Shown: positions 16,979-26,307 of the stretch, piece after piece
Layout: each line of letters begins with the position of its first letter
Position numbering within the stretch: position 1 is the stretch's first letter
Assembly (NCBI GenBank): GCA_050294475.1
Contig: JBNKOE010000003.1
Location: 1 to 64,000, forward strand
From: Thalassobellus sp050294475
GTDB lineage: Bacteria; Bacteroidota; Bacteroidia; Flavobacteriales; Flavobacteriaceae
DNA: 64,000 bases
Direction of reading: 5' to 3'
Made by a program: the position numbers and the translations under genes
The notes under the pieces: generated by a model
What the model was told of the DNA's origin: nothing
The model's input: the letters and a program-made list of their open reading frames with translations, nothing else
The model's database searches: none

Positions 16979-17015
16979 ACACAACTTAAAGTGCTAAACA
17001 ACATTTAAGTTGTGT
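16979..17015. repeat. Long perfect inverted repeat between mfd and terB-like gene
   Basis: ACACAACTTAAA (16979-16990) is repeated inverted at 17004-17015 around a 13-nt spacer. No T-tract follows in either direction, so it is not an obvious terminator. The 300-bp gap also holds the flavobacterial repeat at 17075 and two promoters. Confidence 0.6.
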
Positions 17016-17074
17016 TTAAGAATTACGCATCCATTCTAATTTTATTAAATAAGAAATCGCGAATATTTATTTGA

Positions 17075-17140
17075 GGCATTTGTTAAAGCTCCTCGCAGAG
17101 AGCGACTACCGAAAGCCCGACCTTGTGATAACGCCCAAAA
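17075..17140 (-). repeat. Flavobacterial intergenic repeat, copy A (partial)
   Basis: The minus strand reads TTTGGGCGTTATC, then AAGGTCGGGCTTTCGG, then GCTCTCTGCGAGGAGC. The TTTGGGCGTTAT and AGGTCGGGCTTT blocks recur in order in the copy at 40277-40390. It is noticeably richer in G+C than its surroundings. From memory, blocks of this kind are common between genes of Flavobacteriaceae. Copy A lacks the second GCGTTA terminus. Confidence 0.6.
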
Positions 17141-17178
17141 AATTAAATTTTTCAGTTTAGTTTATTAAAAAAAATATG

Positions 17179-17186
17179 TAGGTTTG
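17179..17186 (+). promoter_or_regulatory. -7 box of TerB-like gene
   Basis: TAGGTTTG matches TAnnTTTG, 25 nt before the ATG at 17212. Confidence 0.5.
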
Positions 17187-17211
17187 CATCACTTAAAAAA
17201 ATAAAAAACAT

Positions 17212-17643
17212 ATGTCGTTTTCAGATTTATTTGATAGTGGTTTTAAAAAGCGTAATGAAGATCATTTTGCTGCAATAGTTCGTGTTGCTATGGCTGATGG
17301 GTCTATTTCTGATCAAGAAAAAGCGTTTTTAGATAGATTAGCTCATAATTTAGATATTAGCGAAGGAGATTACCAGATAATTCTGAAAGATTATCAAAAA
17401 CATCCTATTAATCCTCCATATGATTATGATCGTCGTTTAGAACGTTTATACGACTTAGTGCGTATGGTACATATTGATCAGATTGAGGGTGAAGCAGAAA
17501 TTTCATTATTAAAAAAGATTTCTGTTGGTTTAGGTTTTCATGCTGTAAACGTAAAATATATTATAGACAAAGCTTTAACACTAGTACATAATGGTGTGGA
17601 TTTAGAGACTTTTATGGATGATATAAAAAATATGAATAGATAA
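17212..17643 (+). CDS. TerB-like helical domain protein
   Basis: A 143-residue all-helical protein with TerB-type metal-binding helices. AAIVRVAMADGSISDQEKAFL is the first acidic loop, and DQIEGEAEISLL a related acidic turn in the second half. TerB-like domains bind calcium or other ions and act in membrane-associated stress or envelope complexes. The function of stand-alone versions in Bacteroidota is not settled. It is monocistronic, with its own promoter box and a strong terminator. A similar acidic AKADGTVTEDE motif occurs in the DnaJ protein at 28954. Confidence 0.75.
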   Translation: MSFSDLFDSGFKKRNEDHFAAIVRVAMADGSISDQEKAFLDRLAHNLDISEGDYQIILKDYQKHPINPPYDYDRRLERLYDLVRMVHIDQIEGEAEISLLKKISVGLGFHAVNVKYIIDKALTLVHNGVDLETFMDDIKNMNR

Positions 17644-17665
17644 AAAACAAAATCTATACAATATT

Positions 17666-17700
17666 AAAAGCGTCCAAATTAATTTGGACGCTTTTTTTTA
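17666..17700 (+). terminator. Terminator of TerB-like gene
   Basis: A perfect 30-nt palindrome (AAAAGCGTCCAAATT and its complement, 17666-17695) is followed by a T-run, 22 nt after the stop codon. Confidence 0.85.
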
Positions 17701-17853
17701 TAAAAAAATTAAAAATATTGATAATTAAACTGAACCATTAAAATATTAAGCATTGAAGAGTAAGCAATTGGGAGACAAACATTTGCATAACAACTCAAGT
17801 ATCTGTTGAAAAAGTTACAACACTATTTTCTCTGGAAAATAAGTGGGTGTTTT

Positions 17854-17883
17854 AAATGCGTTGATAATATTATCAGCGCATTT
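17854..17883. terminator. Hairpin immediately after tex stop codon
   Basis: AAATGCG...CGCATTT forms a near-perfect 30-nt palindrome abutting the tex stop, with one T-G pair. The T-run is on the plus-strand side, so it could serve tex weakly or block plus-strand readthrough. The 150 bp between it and the TerB-like terminator hold nothing recognisable. Confidence 0.55.
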
Positions 17884-20010
17884 TTATTTATGCAACTTCA
17901 ATTGAATACGCTTTCGCGGAACATCAACTTCTAATACTTTTACAATAATTTGTTGATGCAAACTCACATGCTCATTTACATCTTTTACAAAACTGTCTGA
18001 TAAATTTGAAACATGAATAAGTCCGCTCTCTTTTATTCCAATATCTACAAAACAACCAAAATTAGTAATATTATTTACAATACCTGGAAGCAATTGTCCT
18101 TCGTGTAAATCGTTAATCGTTTTTATATTCTGATTAAACGTAAACACTTTAGCTTGCTCACGAATATCTAAGCCAGGTTTTTCGAGTTCTTTGATAATAT
18201 CTTCAAGCGTTAGTAAACCAACCGATGCTGTGCAATATTGTTTTAAGTCTATTTTTTTAAGCAGTTCTGCATTTCCAATTAAATCTTCAACCGACTTCCC
18301 TAAATCTTTAGCCATTTTTGTAACAATAGCATAACTTTCTGGGTGCACTGCAGAATCGTCTAACGGATTTTTAGCCTCTTTTATTCTTAAAAAAGCAGCA
18401 CCTTGTTCAAAGGCTTTTCCTCCTAATCGAGGTACTTTTTTTATATCATTTCTTGAGGTAAAAACTCCATGTTCGTTTCTGTAATTAAAAATATTCTCAG
18501 CTAATTTTAGTCCAATTCCCGAAACATAGCTTAACAAAGGTTTACTAGCTGTATTAATATTTACGCCTACTGCATTTACACAATTTTCTACCACAACATC
18601 CAATTGTTTTTGAAGTTTGGTTTGATCAACATCGTGTTGATATTGCCCTACTCCAATAGATTTCGCATCAATTTTCACCAATTCTGCTAACGGATCTTGT
18701 AAACGACGACCAATAGACACAGAACCACGTACTGTAACATCATAATCTGGAAATTCTTCACGAGCAATTTTTGATGCTGAATAAATACTTGCTCCTGCTT
18801 CGCTTACTACAAATACTTGCACATCATTTTTAAAATGAATCTTTTTTATAAGAGCTTCAGTTTCTCGTGATGCCGTGCCGTTACCAATAGCAATGGCTTC
18901 AATTTTATAAGCATCGGCTAACGAACTTATCTTTTTCATTGCACCAATACTATCGCTTTTTGGAGGATGTGGGTAAATAGTTTCATTATATTTTAATTGC
19001 CCCTGTGCATCTAAACAAACCACTTTACAACCTGTTCTAAAACCAGGATCGATAGCTAAAACACGTTTTTCTCCTAACGGAGATCCTAACAACAATTGCT
19101 TTAAGTTTTTTGCAAAAACAGTTATAGCAGATTCATCAGCTTTATCCTTAGCTATCTGCAATGCTTCGTTACTTAATGACGGTAATAATAACCGCTTATA
19201 GGCATCTTTAATGGCTATTTCAATTTGTTCCGCGCAAGCGTTATTGCTTCTTATTATTCTATTTTCAATTTTATCTAAAGCACAATCATCATCAATAGAA
19301 ATTTTAACACGAATAAAGCCTTCGTTTTCAGCTCTTAAAATAGCAAGTAAACGGTGTGAAGGTATTCTACTTAAGCTTTCTTCCCAATCAAAATAATCTC
19401 TAAATTTTTGAGCTTTTTCATCATCGGCTTTTGTTTTTACCACTTTCGTGGAAATCATAGCAAAACGTTCTAATTGATGGCGAATATTATTTCGAATATC
19501 GGTACGCTCATTTATCCATTCGGCAATAATATGACGAGCACCTTCTAAAGCTTCTTCTATCGAATTTATAGCTCCTTTTACATACTTGAAAGCAATAGAT
19601 TCTATATCATTTGCATTTTGAGACATAATAATCTTTGCTAAAGGCTCTAATCCATTTTGTCTTGCTTTTTCAGCTTTAGTTTTTCTACTCTTTTTGTACG
19701 GTAAGTATAAATCTTCTAGTGCAATTAAATCTTGAGCAGTTTCTATTTTTTGTTTTAATTCTGGAGTTAAAACAGCTTGCTCTTCTAAAGCTTTTAAAAT
19801 AGCTTTTTTGCGTTTTTCTAAAGTTTCATATTGTTCTTTAAATTTTACAATATCAGCTATTTGAACCTCGTCTAGATTGCCTGTAGCTTCTTTTCGGTAG
19901 CGAGAAATAAACGGGATGGTGCAATCTTCATTAAGTAATGCAATAGTGTTTTTTACCGATTGTTCAGGAAGTTGCGTTTGGGAAGTTATATACTTTAATA
20001 ATTGAACCAT
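17884..20010 (-). CDS. tex: Tex family RNA-binding transcription accessory protein
   Basis: Conserved nucleic-acid-binding protein related to eukaryotic Spt6. The N-terminal helical domain (ISRYRKEATGNLDE) leads to a YqgF/RuvC-like domain (about 320-450) with VLAIDPGFRTGCKV. Helix-hairpin-helix motifs follow (SYVSGIGLKLAENI and DIKKVPRLGGKAFE). A C-terminal S1 domain (about 640-708) includes GCFVDIGIKESGLIHVSNL. The 708-residue length is normal. It is a monocistronic gene. Family members affect transcription and toxin expression in several bacteria; the role here is not visible from context. Confidence 0.95.
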   Translation of the reverse strand: MVQLLKYITSQTQLPEQSVKNTIALLNEDCTIPFISRYRKEATGNLDEVQIADIVKFKEQYETLEKRKKAILKALEEQAVLTPELKQKIETAQDLIALEDLYLPYKKSRKTKAEKARQNGLEPLAKIIMSQNANDIESIAFKYVKGAINSIEEALEGARHIIAEWINERTDIRNNIRHQLERFAMISTKVVKTKADDEKAQKFRDYFDWEESLSRIPSHRLLAILRAENEGFIRVKISIDDDCALDKIENRIIRSNNACAEQIEIAIKDAYKRLLLPSLSNEALQIAKDKADESAITVFAKNLKQLLLGSPLGEKRVLAIDPGFRTGCKVVCLDAQGQLKYNETIYPHPPKSDSIGAMKKISSLADAYKIEAIAIGNGTASRETEALIKKIHFKNDVQVFVVSEAGASIYSASKIAREEFPDYDVTVRGSVSIGRRLQDPLAELVKIDAKSIGVGQYQHDVDQTKLQKQLDVVVENCVNAVGVNINTASKPLLSYVSGIGLKLAENIFNYRNEHGVFTSRNDIKKVPRLGGKAFEQGAAFLRIKEAKNPLDDSAVHPESYAIVTKMAKDLGKSVEDLIGNAELLKKIDLKQYCTASVGLLTLEDIIKELEKPGLDIREQAKVFTFNQNIKTINDLHEGQLLPGIVNNITNFGCFVDIGIKESGLIHVSNLSDSFVKDVNEHVSLHQQIIVKVLEVDVPRKRIQLKLHK

Positions 20011-20029
20011 TTTGTATTATTTATTACAA

Positions 20030-20070
20030 ATAAAAAATCTCGTTTTCAAAATAACATTGAAAACGAGATT
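20030..20070 (-). terminator. Terminator of the lipocalin-OmpA operon
   Basis: A perfect 14-bp stem (20036-20049 with 20057-20070) and 7-nt loop is followed on the minus strand by TTTTTTATTTG. It lies 24 nt after the OmpA-family stop codon. Confidence 0.85.
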
Positions 20071-20093
20071 AAAGCAAACTTTATATTGTTTTT

Positions 20094-20798
20094 TTAATTT
20101 CCGGCTTGAGCTTTAGCATCTTTAACCATTTTTTCGTTTGGAAGAATTGCAATATTTACGCGTCTGTTTTTAGCACGCCCTTCTGCCGTTGAATTATCGT
20201 GAAGTGGTTGAGTTTCTCCAAACCAATTGGTTGTTAAACGTCCTTTATTTATACCATTACCCGATAAATAATTAGTAACCGCATAGGCTCTGTTTTTAGA
20301 AAGTGTCATATTATATTCTTCAGAACCTTGGCTATCTGTATGTCCTACAACTAATATATTAGTATCTGGATACTCTTTAAATACTGCTATAAGTTTATTT
20401 AAAGTAGCTTGAGACGCTGAATTAATATTAGACTTATTAGTGTCAAAATACACACCGCTAGTTTCATCAAACGTTACTACAATACCATTATCTACACGCT
20501 CTACTTGTGCTCCAGGTATTTCTTCTTCTATTTTTTGAGCTTGCTTGTCCATTTTGTTTCCAATAAGAATACCTGCACCACCACCAATAACACCACCAAT
20601 AACAGCTCCAATTTCTCCGTTACCTCCTTTACCAACATTATTTCCAATAATGGCTCCAAGAATAGCGCCACCTGTAGCTCCTATAACAGCTCCTTTTTGT
20701 TTGTTATTTGCATTTTGAACAGCACCACAATTTGTTAAACTTACAGTTAATACAAGTACTAAAACAATTACTCCAATTTTATTTATTAATGTTTTCAT
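20094..20798 (-). CDS. OmpA family lipoprotein with glycine-zipper domain
   Basis: Outer-membrane lipoprotein that probably tethers the membrane to peptidoglycan. The lipoprotein signal ends at LTNC (Cys24). A glycine-zipper hydrophobic segment (about 37-82, repeated GAVIG, GAIIG and GGVIGG) precedes a C-terminal OmpA domain (about 108-225) with VVGHTDSQGSEEYN and LSKNRAYAV, the diaminopimelate-binding region, and RAKNRRVNI. The architecture matches YiaD-like proteins. It is cotranscribed with the lipocalin-like lipoprotein 10 nt upstream. Confidence 0.9.
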   Translation of the reverse strand: MKTLINKIGVIVLVLVLTVSLTNCGAVQNANNKQKGAVIGATGGAILGAIIGNNVGKGGNGEIGAVIGGVIGGGAGILIGNKMDKQAQKIEEEIPGAQVERVDNGIVVTFDETSGVYFDTNKSNINSASQATLNKLIAVFKEYPDTNILVVGHTDSQGSEEYNMTLSKNRAYAVTNYLSGNGINKGRLTTNWFGETQPLHDNSTAEGRAKNRRVNIAILPNEKMVKDAKAQAGN

Positions 20799-20808
20799 AT
20801 TTCTATAT

Positions 20809-21279
20809 TTATTGTTTTGTAAAATTCATAATGATTGTAAATGGTTTACCATCAACAGAAACCGTTTGTTCCCATTGCATTGCAGTATCAGACAATGATG
20901 TTAAATTTAATCTAAAACCTTGATTTGTCTCAGATTTATGTTTTGCATCTGTTGGTTTTAATAAAAAATCATAAAGCCCTGTTTGAGGGTCAATTTCTTG
21001 AATTGTAAATACAAAATCTCTATTTCCTGTTAAACAACTAGCGCCATTAATAGAGTAAGTTCCTGTATTATTATTAGGAATAAATTTCCAAGTACTACCT
21101 TCGAAACAGTCTTTAGACACATCATTAAGTAAGGTAACATTATACGTTCCTGCTTCACTATAGCTTATGGAATTTAATGTCCATTCGCCTTTAATGACTT
21201 TTTTAGAAGTTCTTACTGTTTTAGAGGTTCCGCAAGACACCAAACTAATAGCAAATAATAAAAAAATTAATCTTTTCAT
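20809..21279 (-). CDS. Lipocalin-like lipoprotein
   Basis: Lipoprotein signal with lipobox LVSC (Cys16), then a beta-rich domain beginning KGEWTLNSISY and ending IIMNFTKQ, consistent with the small lipocalin-like domain family of Bacteroidota. Two cysteines (in SKDCFEG and ASCLTG) could form a disulfide. The ligand is unknown. It is the first gene of a pair with the OmpA lipoprotein, a combination that suggests a shared envelope task. No clear -7 box is seen in the 180 bp upstream. Confidence 0.75.
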   Translation of the reverse strand: MKRLIFLLFAISLVSCGTSKTVRTSKKVIKGEWTLNSISYSEAGTYNVTLLNDVSKDCFEGSTWKFIPNNNTGTYSINGASCLTGNRDFVFTIQEIDPQTGLYDFLLKPTDAKHKSETNQGFRLNLTSLSDTAMQWEQTVSVDGKPFTIIMNFTKQ

Positions 21280-21459
21280 GAATTTATAGTATTTGATTGT
21301 TTTTATGTTGAATATACGAATACTCTGTTGTATTAGACTTTAAAACAGCTTAAAATTTAACTTACAATACAATAATTAATTATAAATGTCTCTTGAAAAT
21401 TTATATCTGATTTATATTCAAATCGTTATACACAGAAGTACTGCCCAGATTTAACAAAA

Positions 21460-22938
21460 CTATTCTGAAAATTCAATTAAATGATAATTTTTATCTTGAC
21501 TGGCTACAAATCCAAAATATAATTTACCGTTATGTCTGAATACATTTTTTAACTGCGGCTCGTTTGATGTGTTTTTTGTAAAGCCATCTTCAAAAGTTTT
21601 GATTTTATCAAATACATTCTCTGATATTTCACCTTCAAGATGTTCAAATTTGTCATTAAACAAGCAATCTATATGAGTAGATTTAGTAGATGAATATCCG
21701 CTATAAGCAAAAAACGTTGGATTAAAACTAACACTTAAAGACCCAACTGTTCCCATTGGCATACCTCCAAAACCACCCATTGGCATCATCATCCCGCCGC
21801 CGCTTTTAATCTCTATTTTACTTCCTATGGTAATTTTATAATTTGTATTTTGTTTGTATGCAGAAATACCAACATCTCCTCTGGATATTTTACGCAAAAA
21901 CTTACTGGTTTCCTCCATTTCTCTGGTTCTTGTTCCTGCAATAAAACCCGGTCCTTCCTGAATTATCGGAGTATTTTTAAATGTAATGGTATCTTCCTTT
22001 TTTAAAACAATGCTTTTTAGTAGTTCCTTTGATTCAATATCCCTGATTGAAAATTTCATTTCATCAGGTGATGAAATTATTTGAAATAGTTTGTCATCAT
22101 AGATATATGAATTGTAGTTCTGGAAATATGCATTATCAGATTTTAATTGTTCAAACTTATCAATGTTCATTTCATAATTAGTTGGAGAAACTGTTGCTAC
22201 AATTGTTTTTGAATTGTCATTATCAAACGTAAAAACAAATTGACCATCCTTGATATAAAGTTTATTGGGTTTGGAGGTGATTTCAATAGCATTTGGAATA
22301 TCATTATCCATTTTAACTAAAGACCCAGAAGAACCAATTCCTTTTGTCACTAAATAGTTATATGCCCTTTTTGGAAAACCATTAGCTGATTTGCTGTCTA
22401 AAAAATTAAAATTAACCGTGTGCTTATCTGTGTTAACACCATTTTCATTAAAGTTGTAAAAATGTATGTCAGATCCATTTTTAGTAACGCTCATTAAATA
22501 AAAGTCGCCTTTAAAAGAAATACTTTCTACATACACTTCTTTTTTTAGTTTAAATTCCAATGTATGCATTTCTGCATTTTTTGCTTGAAAATCTAGATTA
22601 AGTATGCCATATTTTTTATTGCTATTATTTGTAAAATATATGCTATAACTACCATCAGCATTAATTTGATGACCAATAAATGTTTTAAATGAATTAGGCA
22701 AACTTTCGGTTTCTATTTGAGATAAAACTTCAAATTTGCTGTTAAGTAATATCGCTTTGGTATTTCCATAATCTTCAACAAACAACACCAATTCTCCCGT
22801 TTTTTCATTAGAAATGGCCAATGATTCTTTGCCGTTATAAAAAGTCGATTTATAACCAATTGGCAATTCTAGAACCTCATTTTGTGCAAAACCGACAATT
22901 ACACTTAAACTGAATACAATGAATACTAATCTTTTCAT
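21460..22938 (-). CDS. Hypothetical exported protein with Gly-Met-rich segment
   Basis: Not recognised. A signal peptide (1-19, ending GFAQ) is followed by about 470 residues of beta-rich sequence, with repeating strand patterns such as GELVLFVEDYG and DGSYSIYFTNN that could form a propeller-like fold. Near residue 380 there is an unusual low-complexity stretch, GGGMMMPMGGFGGMPMG, followed by VGSLSVSFNPTFFAYSGY, where the chain may insert in or touch a membrane. No lipobox or T9SS tail is seen. It sits alone between the lipocalin gene and metG, each with separate spacing. Confidence 0.6.
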   Translation of the reverse strand: MKRLVFIVFSLSVIVGFAQNEVLELPIGYKSTFYNGKESLAISNEKTGELVLFVEDYGNTKAILLNSKFEVLSQIETESLPNSFKTFIGHQINADGSYSIYFTNNSNKKYGILNLDFQAKNAEMHTLEFKLKKEVYVESISFKGDFYLMSVTKNGSDIHFYNFNENGVNTDKHTVNFNFLDSKSANGFPKRAYNYLVTKGIGSSGSLVKMDNDIPNAIEITSKPNKLYIKDGQFVFTFDNDNSKTIVATVSPTNYEMNIDKFEQLKSDNAYFQNYNSYIYDDKLFQIISSPDEMKFSIRDIESKELLKSIVLKKEDTITFKNTPIIQEGPGFIAGTRTREMEETSKFLRKISRGDVGISAYKQNTNYKITIGSKIEIKSGGGMMMPMGGFGGMPMGTVGSLSVSFNPTFFAYSGYSSTKSTHIDCLFNDKFEHLEGEISENVFDKIKTFEDGFTKNTSNEPQLKNVFRHNGKLYFGFVASQDKNYHLIEFSE

Positions 22939-22990
22939 TAAACTTAATTTGGAGTAAAAAATTAAAACTAATAGACTTCTAATATAAAAA

Positions 22991-25078
22991 TTAACTTATC
23001 TGCAAACCATTACCAACACTAGCATCATCTGGATTCACAAACACTAATTTTCCATCTGGAGTTTCAGTCATTAAAATCATACCTTCACTTTCAACACCAC
23101 GTAAAGCTCTTGGTGCTAAGTTTACTAAAACGGTTACGCGTTTACCCACCACTTCTTCAGCAGTAAAACTTTCGGCAATACCAGAAACAATGGTACGAAC
23201 ATCAATACCTGTATCGACTTTTAACACTAATAACTTTTTAGCTTTCGGCATTTTTTCGGCTTCTAGAATAGTACCTACACGAATATCTAATTTGGTAAAA
23301 TCATCAAAAGTAATCGTTTCTTTTTGAGGCTCTACAACTGCATTAGCAATTTCATTTGCTTTTTTACTAGCTTCTAATTTATCTAATTGATTTTGTATGG
23401 TTTCATCTTCTATTTTAGAAAACAATAATTCTGCTTTTCCAATTTGGTGACCTGCAGGTAGTAATACGCTTTTTTCTGATATATCATTCCAAGTGTTCTC
23501 GATACGATTCTCCGCTGTCGAAGAATTCGAGCTGACATTAAGAATTGCTTTTAATTTTGTAGATGTAAATGGTAAAAACGGCTCGCTCAACGTTGCTAAT
23601 GCCGATGCTATTTGAAGCGCCACATACATAATTGTTTTAGTACGTGCTTCATCTACTTTAACTACTTTCCAAGGTTCAGCATCTGCTAAATACTTATTTC
23701 CTAAACGGGCTAAATTCATTAATTCTTGTCCAGCTTCTCTAAAACGGTAGCGCTCAATAGAACTAGCAATAACATCTGGATACGCTTTTAAAGCTACTAA
23801 CGTTTCTTCATCTACCTCTTGTAAGTCGCTTGGTGTAGGCACAACACCTTCGTAATATTTATTTGTTAATACCACAACACGGTTAATAAAATTACCAAAA
23901 ATGGCAACTAACTCATTGTTGTTTCTTGCTTGAAAATCTTTCCAAGTAAAATCGTTATCCTTAGTTTCAGGAGCATTTGCTGTTAACACATATCGTAATA
24001 CATCTTGCTGACCTGGAAAGTCTTTTAAATATTCTGGCAACCAAACTGCCCAATTTTTAGACGTAGAAAGTTTATTGCCTTCTAAATTTAAAAACTCATT
24101 AGCTGGCACATTATCTGGTAGAATATAAGAGCCTTCTGCTTTTAGCATAGATGGGAAAATAATACAGTGAAATACAATATTATCTTTCCCAATAAAGTGC
24201 ACTAATTTGGTGTCTTTATCTTTCCAATAGGGTTCCCAATCTTTCCCTTCGCGTGCTGCCCATTCTTTGGTTGAAGATATGTAGCCTATAGGCGCATCAA
24301 ACCAAACGTACAGCACTTTACCTTCGCCACCTTCTGCAGGCACAGGAATACCCCAATCTAAATCTCTAGTAACTGCACGCGGACGTAAGCCATCATCAAT
24401 CCATGATTTGCATTGTCCGTAAACATTAGGTTTCCAATCTTTTTTATGACCTTCTAAAATCCATTCTTTTAAAAAATCTTCGTGCTTATCTAAAGGTAAA
24501 AACCAGTGTTTTGTTTGTTTTAAAGTAGGTATATTACCTGTTAATGCCGACTTAGGATTTATTAAATCGGTCGCATTTAATGTGCTTCCACAACTTTCAC
24601 ATTGATCGCCATAAGCTTCTTCGTTTCCACATTTCGGACAAGTTCCTGTTACAAAACGGTCTGCTAAAAACTGATTGGCTTCGGCATCATATAATTGCTC
24701 GGTAGTTTCTTCTATAAACTCACCTTTATCATATAAAGTGGTAAAAAATTCTGAAGCTGTATCATGATGAATTTTTGCCGATGTACGCGAATAATTGTCA
24801 TAAGTAATTCCGAAATCTTCAAACGACTTTTTTATAATGGCATGATACTTATCAACTATATCTTGAGGTGAAACCCCTTCGTTTTTCGCCTTAATAGTAA
24901 TAGGCACACCATGTTCATCACTACCGCCAATAAGCAATACATCGTTTCCTGTTAAACGTAAATAGCGTGCATAAATATCGGCAGGAACATAAACACCTGC
25001 TAAATGCCCAATATGAATAGGACCGTTTGTATAAGGTAAAGCAGTGGTAATGGTATATCTTTTTGGCTTGTTCATCAA
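22991..25078 (-). CDS. metG: Methionyl-tRNA synthetase
   Basis: Charges tRNA-Met. Class I motifs are visible: HIGH at residues 22-25, and the KMSKS equivalent KLSTSKNW near residue 338. The zinc knuckle CPKCGNEEAYGDQCESC lies near residues 145-165. An anticodon-binding helical domain and a C-terminal OB-fold tRNA-binding domain (about 590-695) follow, the latter with FTKLDIRVGTILEAEKMPKAKKL. The 695-residue length is normal for Bacteroidota. It is transcribed alone, divergent from the LD-carboxypeptidase. Confidence 0.97.
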   Translation of the reverse strand: MMNKPKRYTITTALPYTNGPIHIGHLAGVYVPADIYARYLRLTGNDVLLIGGSDEHGVPITIKAKNEGVSPQDIVDKYHAIIKKSFEDFGITYDNYSRTSAKIHHDTASEFFTTLYDKGEFIEETTEQLYDAEANQFLADRFVTGTCPKCGNEEAYGDQCESCGSTLNATDLINPKSALTGNIPTLKQTKHWFLPLDKHEDFLKEWILEGHKKDWKPNVYGQCKSWIDDGLRPRAVTRDLDWGIPVPAEGGEGKVLYVWFDAPIGYISSTKEWAAREGKDWEPYWKDKDTKLVHFIGKDNIVFHCIIFPSMLKAEGSYILPDNVPANEFLNLEGNKLSTSKNWAVWLPEYLKDFPGQQDVLRYVLTANAPETKDNDFTWKDFQARNNNELVAIFGNFINRVVVLTNKYYEGVVPTPSDLQEVDEETLVALKAYPDVIASSIERYRFREAGQELMNLARLGNKYLADAEPWKVVKVDEARTKTIMYVALQIASALATLSEPFLPFTSTKLKAILNVSSNSSTAENRIENTWNDISEKSVLLPAGHQIGKAELLFSKIEDETIQNQLDKLEASKKANEIANAVVEPQKETITFDDFTKLDIRVGTILEAEKMPKAKKLLVLKVDTGIDVRTIVSGIAESFTAEEVVGKRVTVLVNLAPRALRGVESEGMILMTETPDGKLVFVNPDDASVGNGLQIS

Positions 25079-25237
25079 TCTAAAATTAAATTATAATGTC
25101 GTTACAAAAGTGGTAAAATTGTAGTAACCTTTTAAATTGAACAGATTACAACGTCTCACTCGGAATACCGACTCATTTTTAAGCCGTAAAAGTACGCATT
25201 TTGACTTCGATTTAGAAAAAAAATGTACATTTACATT

Positions 25238-26254
25238 ATGTCAAAAATTGCATTAACTACCATATTGTTTTTAACTGTTTTTTTATTTGGAATAATAAAT
25301 CTATCAGCTCAAAACATATCATTAAATAAAACTAGTACATTGATACAACCTCCTTACTTAACAGCTGGTGATACCGTTGCTATTGTAGCACCTTCAGGTA
25401 TTTTAAAAAATAGAATAGGTGAAATAGAAAAAGCAAAAGTGCTTTTAAAAAGCTGGGGGTTACATGTTGTTGTTGGTAAACATGTTTTTAATCAAGCTAA
25501 TCATTTTGCAGGAACTGACGAAGAACGATGTGAAGATTTTCAAAACGCCCTAGACAACCCTAAAATTAGTGCTATTTGGTGCGCAAGAGGTGGTTATGGC
25601 GCTGTTAGAATATTAGACAAATTAGATTATACTAAATTTAAAAAGAACCCTAAATGGGTTATTGGTTATTCTGACATTACGGCATTACACAGTCAAATTC
25701 ACAATGAAGGTTTTGAGAGTCTTCATGCCATGATGTGTACCAGTTTACAAGATGATAACGAAACAATTAAAGAAACCATATCGACTTTTAAAAAGGCTCT
25801 TTTTGGAGACTCTTTATCATATACTTTAAAAGGTTCTAGCTATAACAAAACAGGAACTGCTACTGGCAAATTAATTGGCGGCAATCTATCAATACTACAA
25901 ACAATGTTAGGTTCTAAAACAAGTATAGATACCTCTGAAAAAATACTTTTTATTGAAGAGATTGGTGAATATAAATACCATATTGACAGACTATTACAAA
26001 GCTTAAAACGTGCTGGATACTTTGATTCATGTAAAGGTGTCATAATTGGCGATATGACTAAAATTAAGAGAAACACAACACCTTGGGGTTCTTCTATTGA
26101 ACAACTTATTTTAGATGTTTTAGCCGAATACAATTTCCCTGTTGCGTTTAATATGCATGCAGGACACGCCAAAGATAATCGAGCTTTAATTTTGGGAAGA
26201 ACTGTTGATTTAACGGTAAATAGCGAACACTCAACCATTATTTTTAAAAATTAA
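25238..26254 (+). CDS. Exported LD-carboxypeptidase (S66 family)
   Basis: Serine peptidase of the muramoyltetrapeptide carboxypeptidase type, cleaving the D-Ala from murein tetrapeptides in recycling or remodelling. The N-terminal substrate domain has AIVAPSG and GTDEERCEDFQNAL. CARGGYGAVRIL and the nucleophile region GYSDIT follow, and the C-terminal domain has FIEEIGEYKYHIDRLL and NMHAGHAKDNRALI with the catalytic Glu and His. A signal peptide places it in the periplasm, unlike cytoplasmic LdcA. An ATG at 25223 is in frame, but a TACATTTA box covers its first codons, so the ATG at 25238 is preferred. Start confidence is moderate. Confidence 0.88.
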   Translation: MSKIALTTILFLTVFLFGIINLSAQNISLNKTSTLIQPPYLTAGDTVAIVAPSGILKNRIGEIEKAKVLLKSWGLHVVVGKHVFNQANHFAGTDEERCEDFQNALDNPKISAIWCARGGYGAVRILDKLDYTKFKKNPKWVIGYSDITALHSQIHNEGFESLHAMMCTSLQDDNETIKETISTFKKALFGDSLSYTLKGSSYNKTGTATGKLIGGNLSILQTMLGSKTSIDTSEKILFIEEIGEYKYHIDRLLQSLKRAGYFDSCKGVIIGDMTKIKRNTTPWGSSIEQLILDVLAEYNFPVAFNMHAGHAKDNRALILGRTVDLTVNSEHSTIIFKN

Positions 26255-26307
26255 TAGAATATGTTTTAATGTTGGGTTTATATTTTAAACCAAAAAACAT
26301 AAATTCT

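Noticed and set aside
20505..20738. Plus-strand Ser/Thr/Asn-rich ORF
   Set aside because: It mirrors the glycine-zipper codons of the OmpA lipoprotein on the opposite strand.
25840..26238. Minus-strand 132-codon ORF
   Set aside because: It is antisense to the LD-carboxypeptidase gene, whose protein blocks are clearly coding on the other strand.
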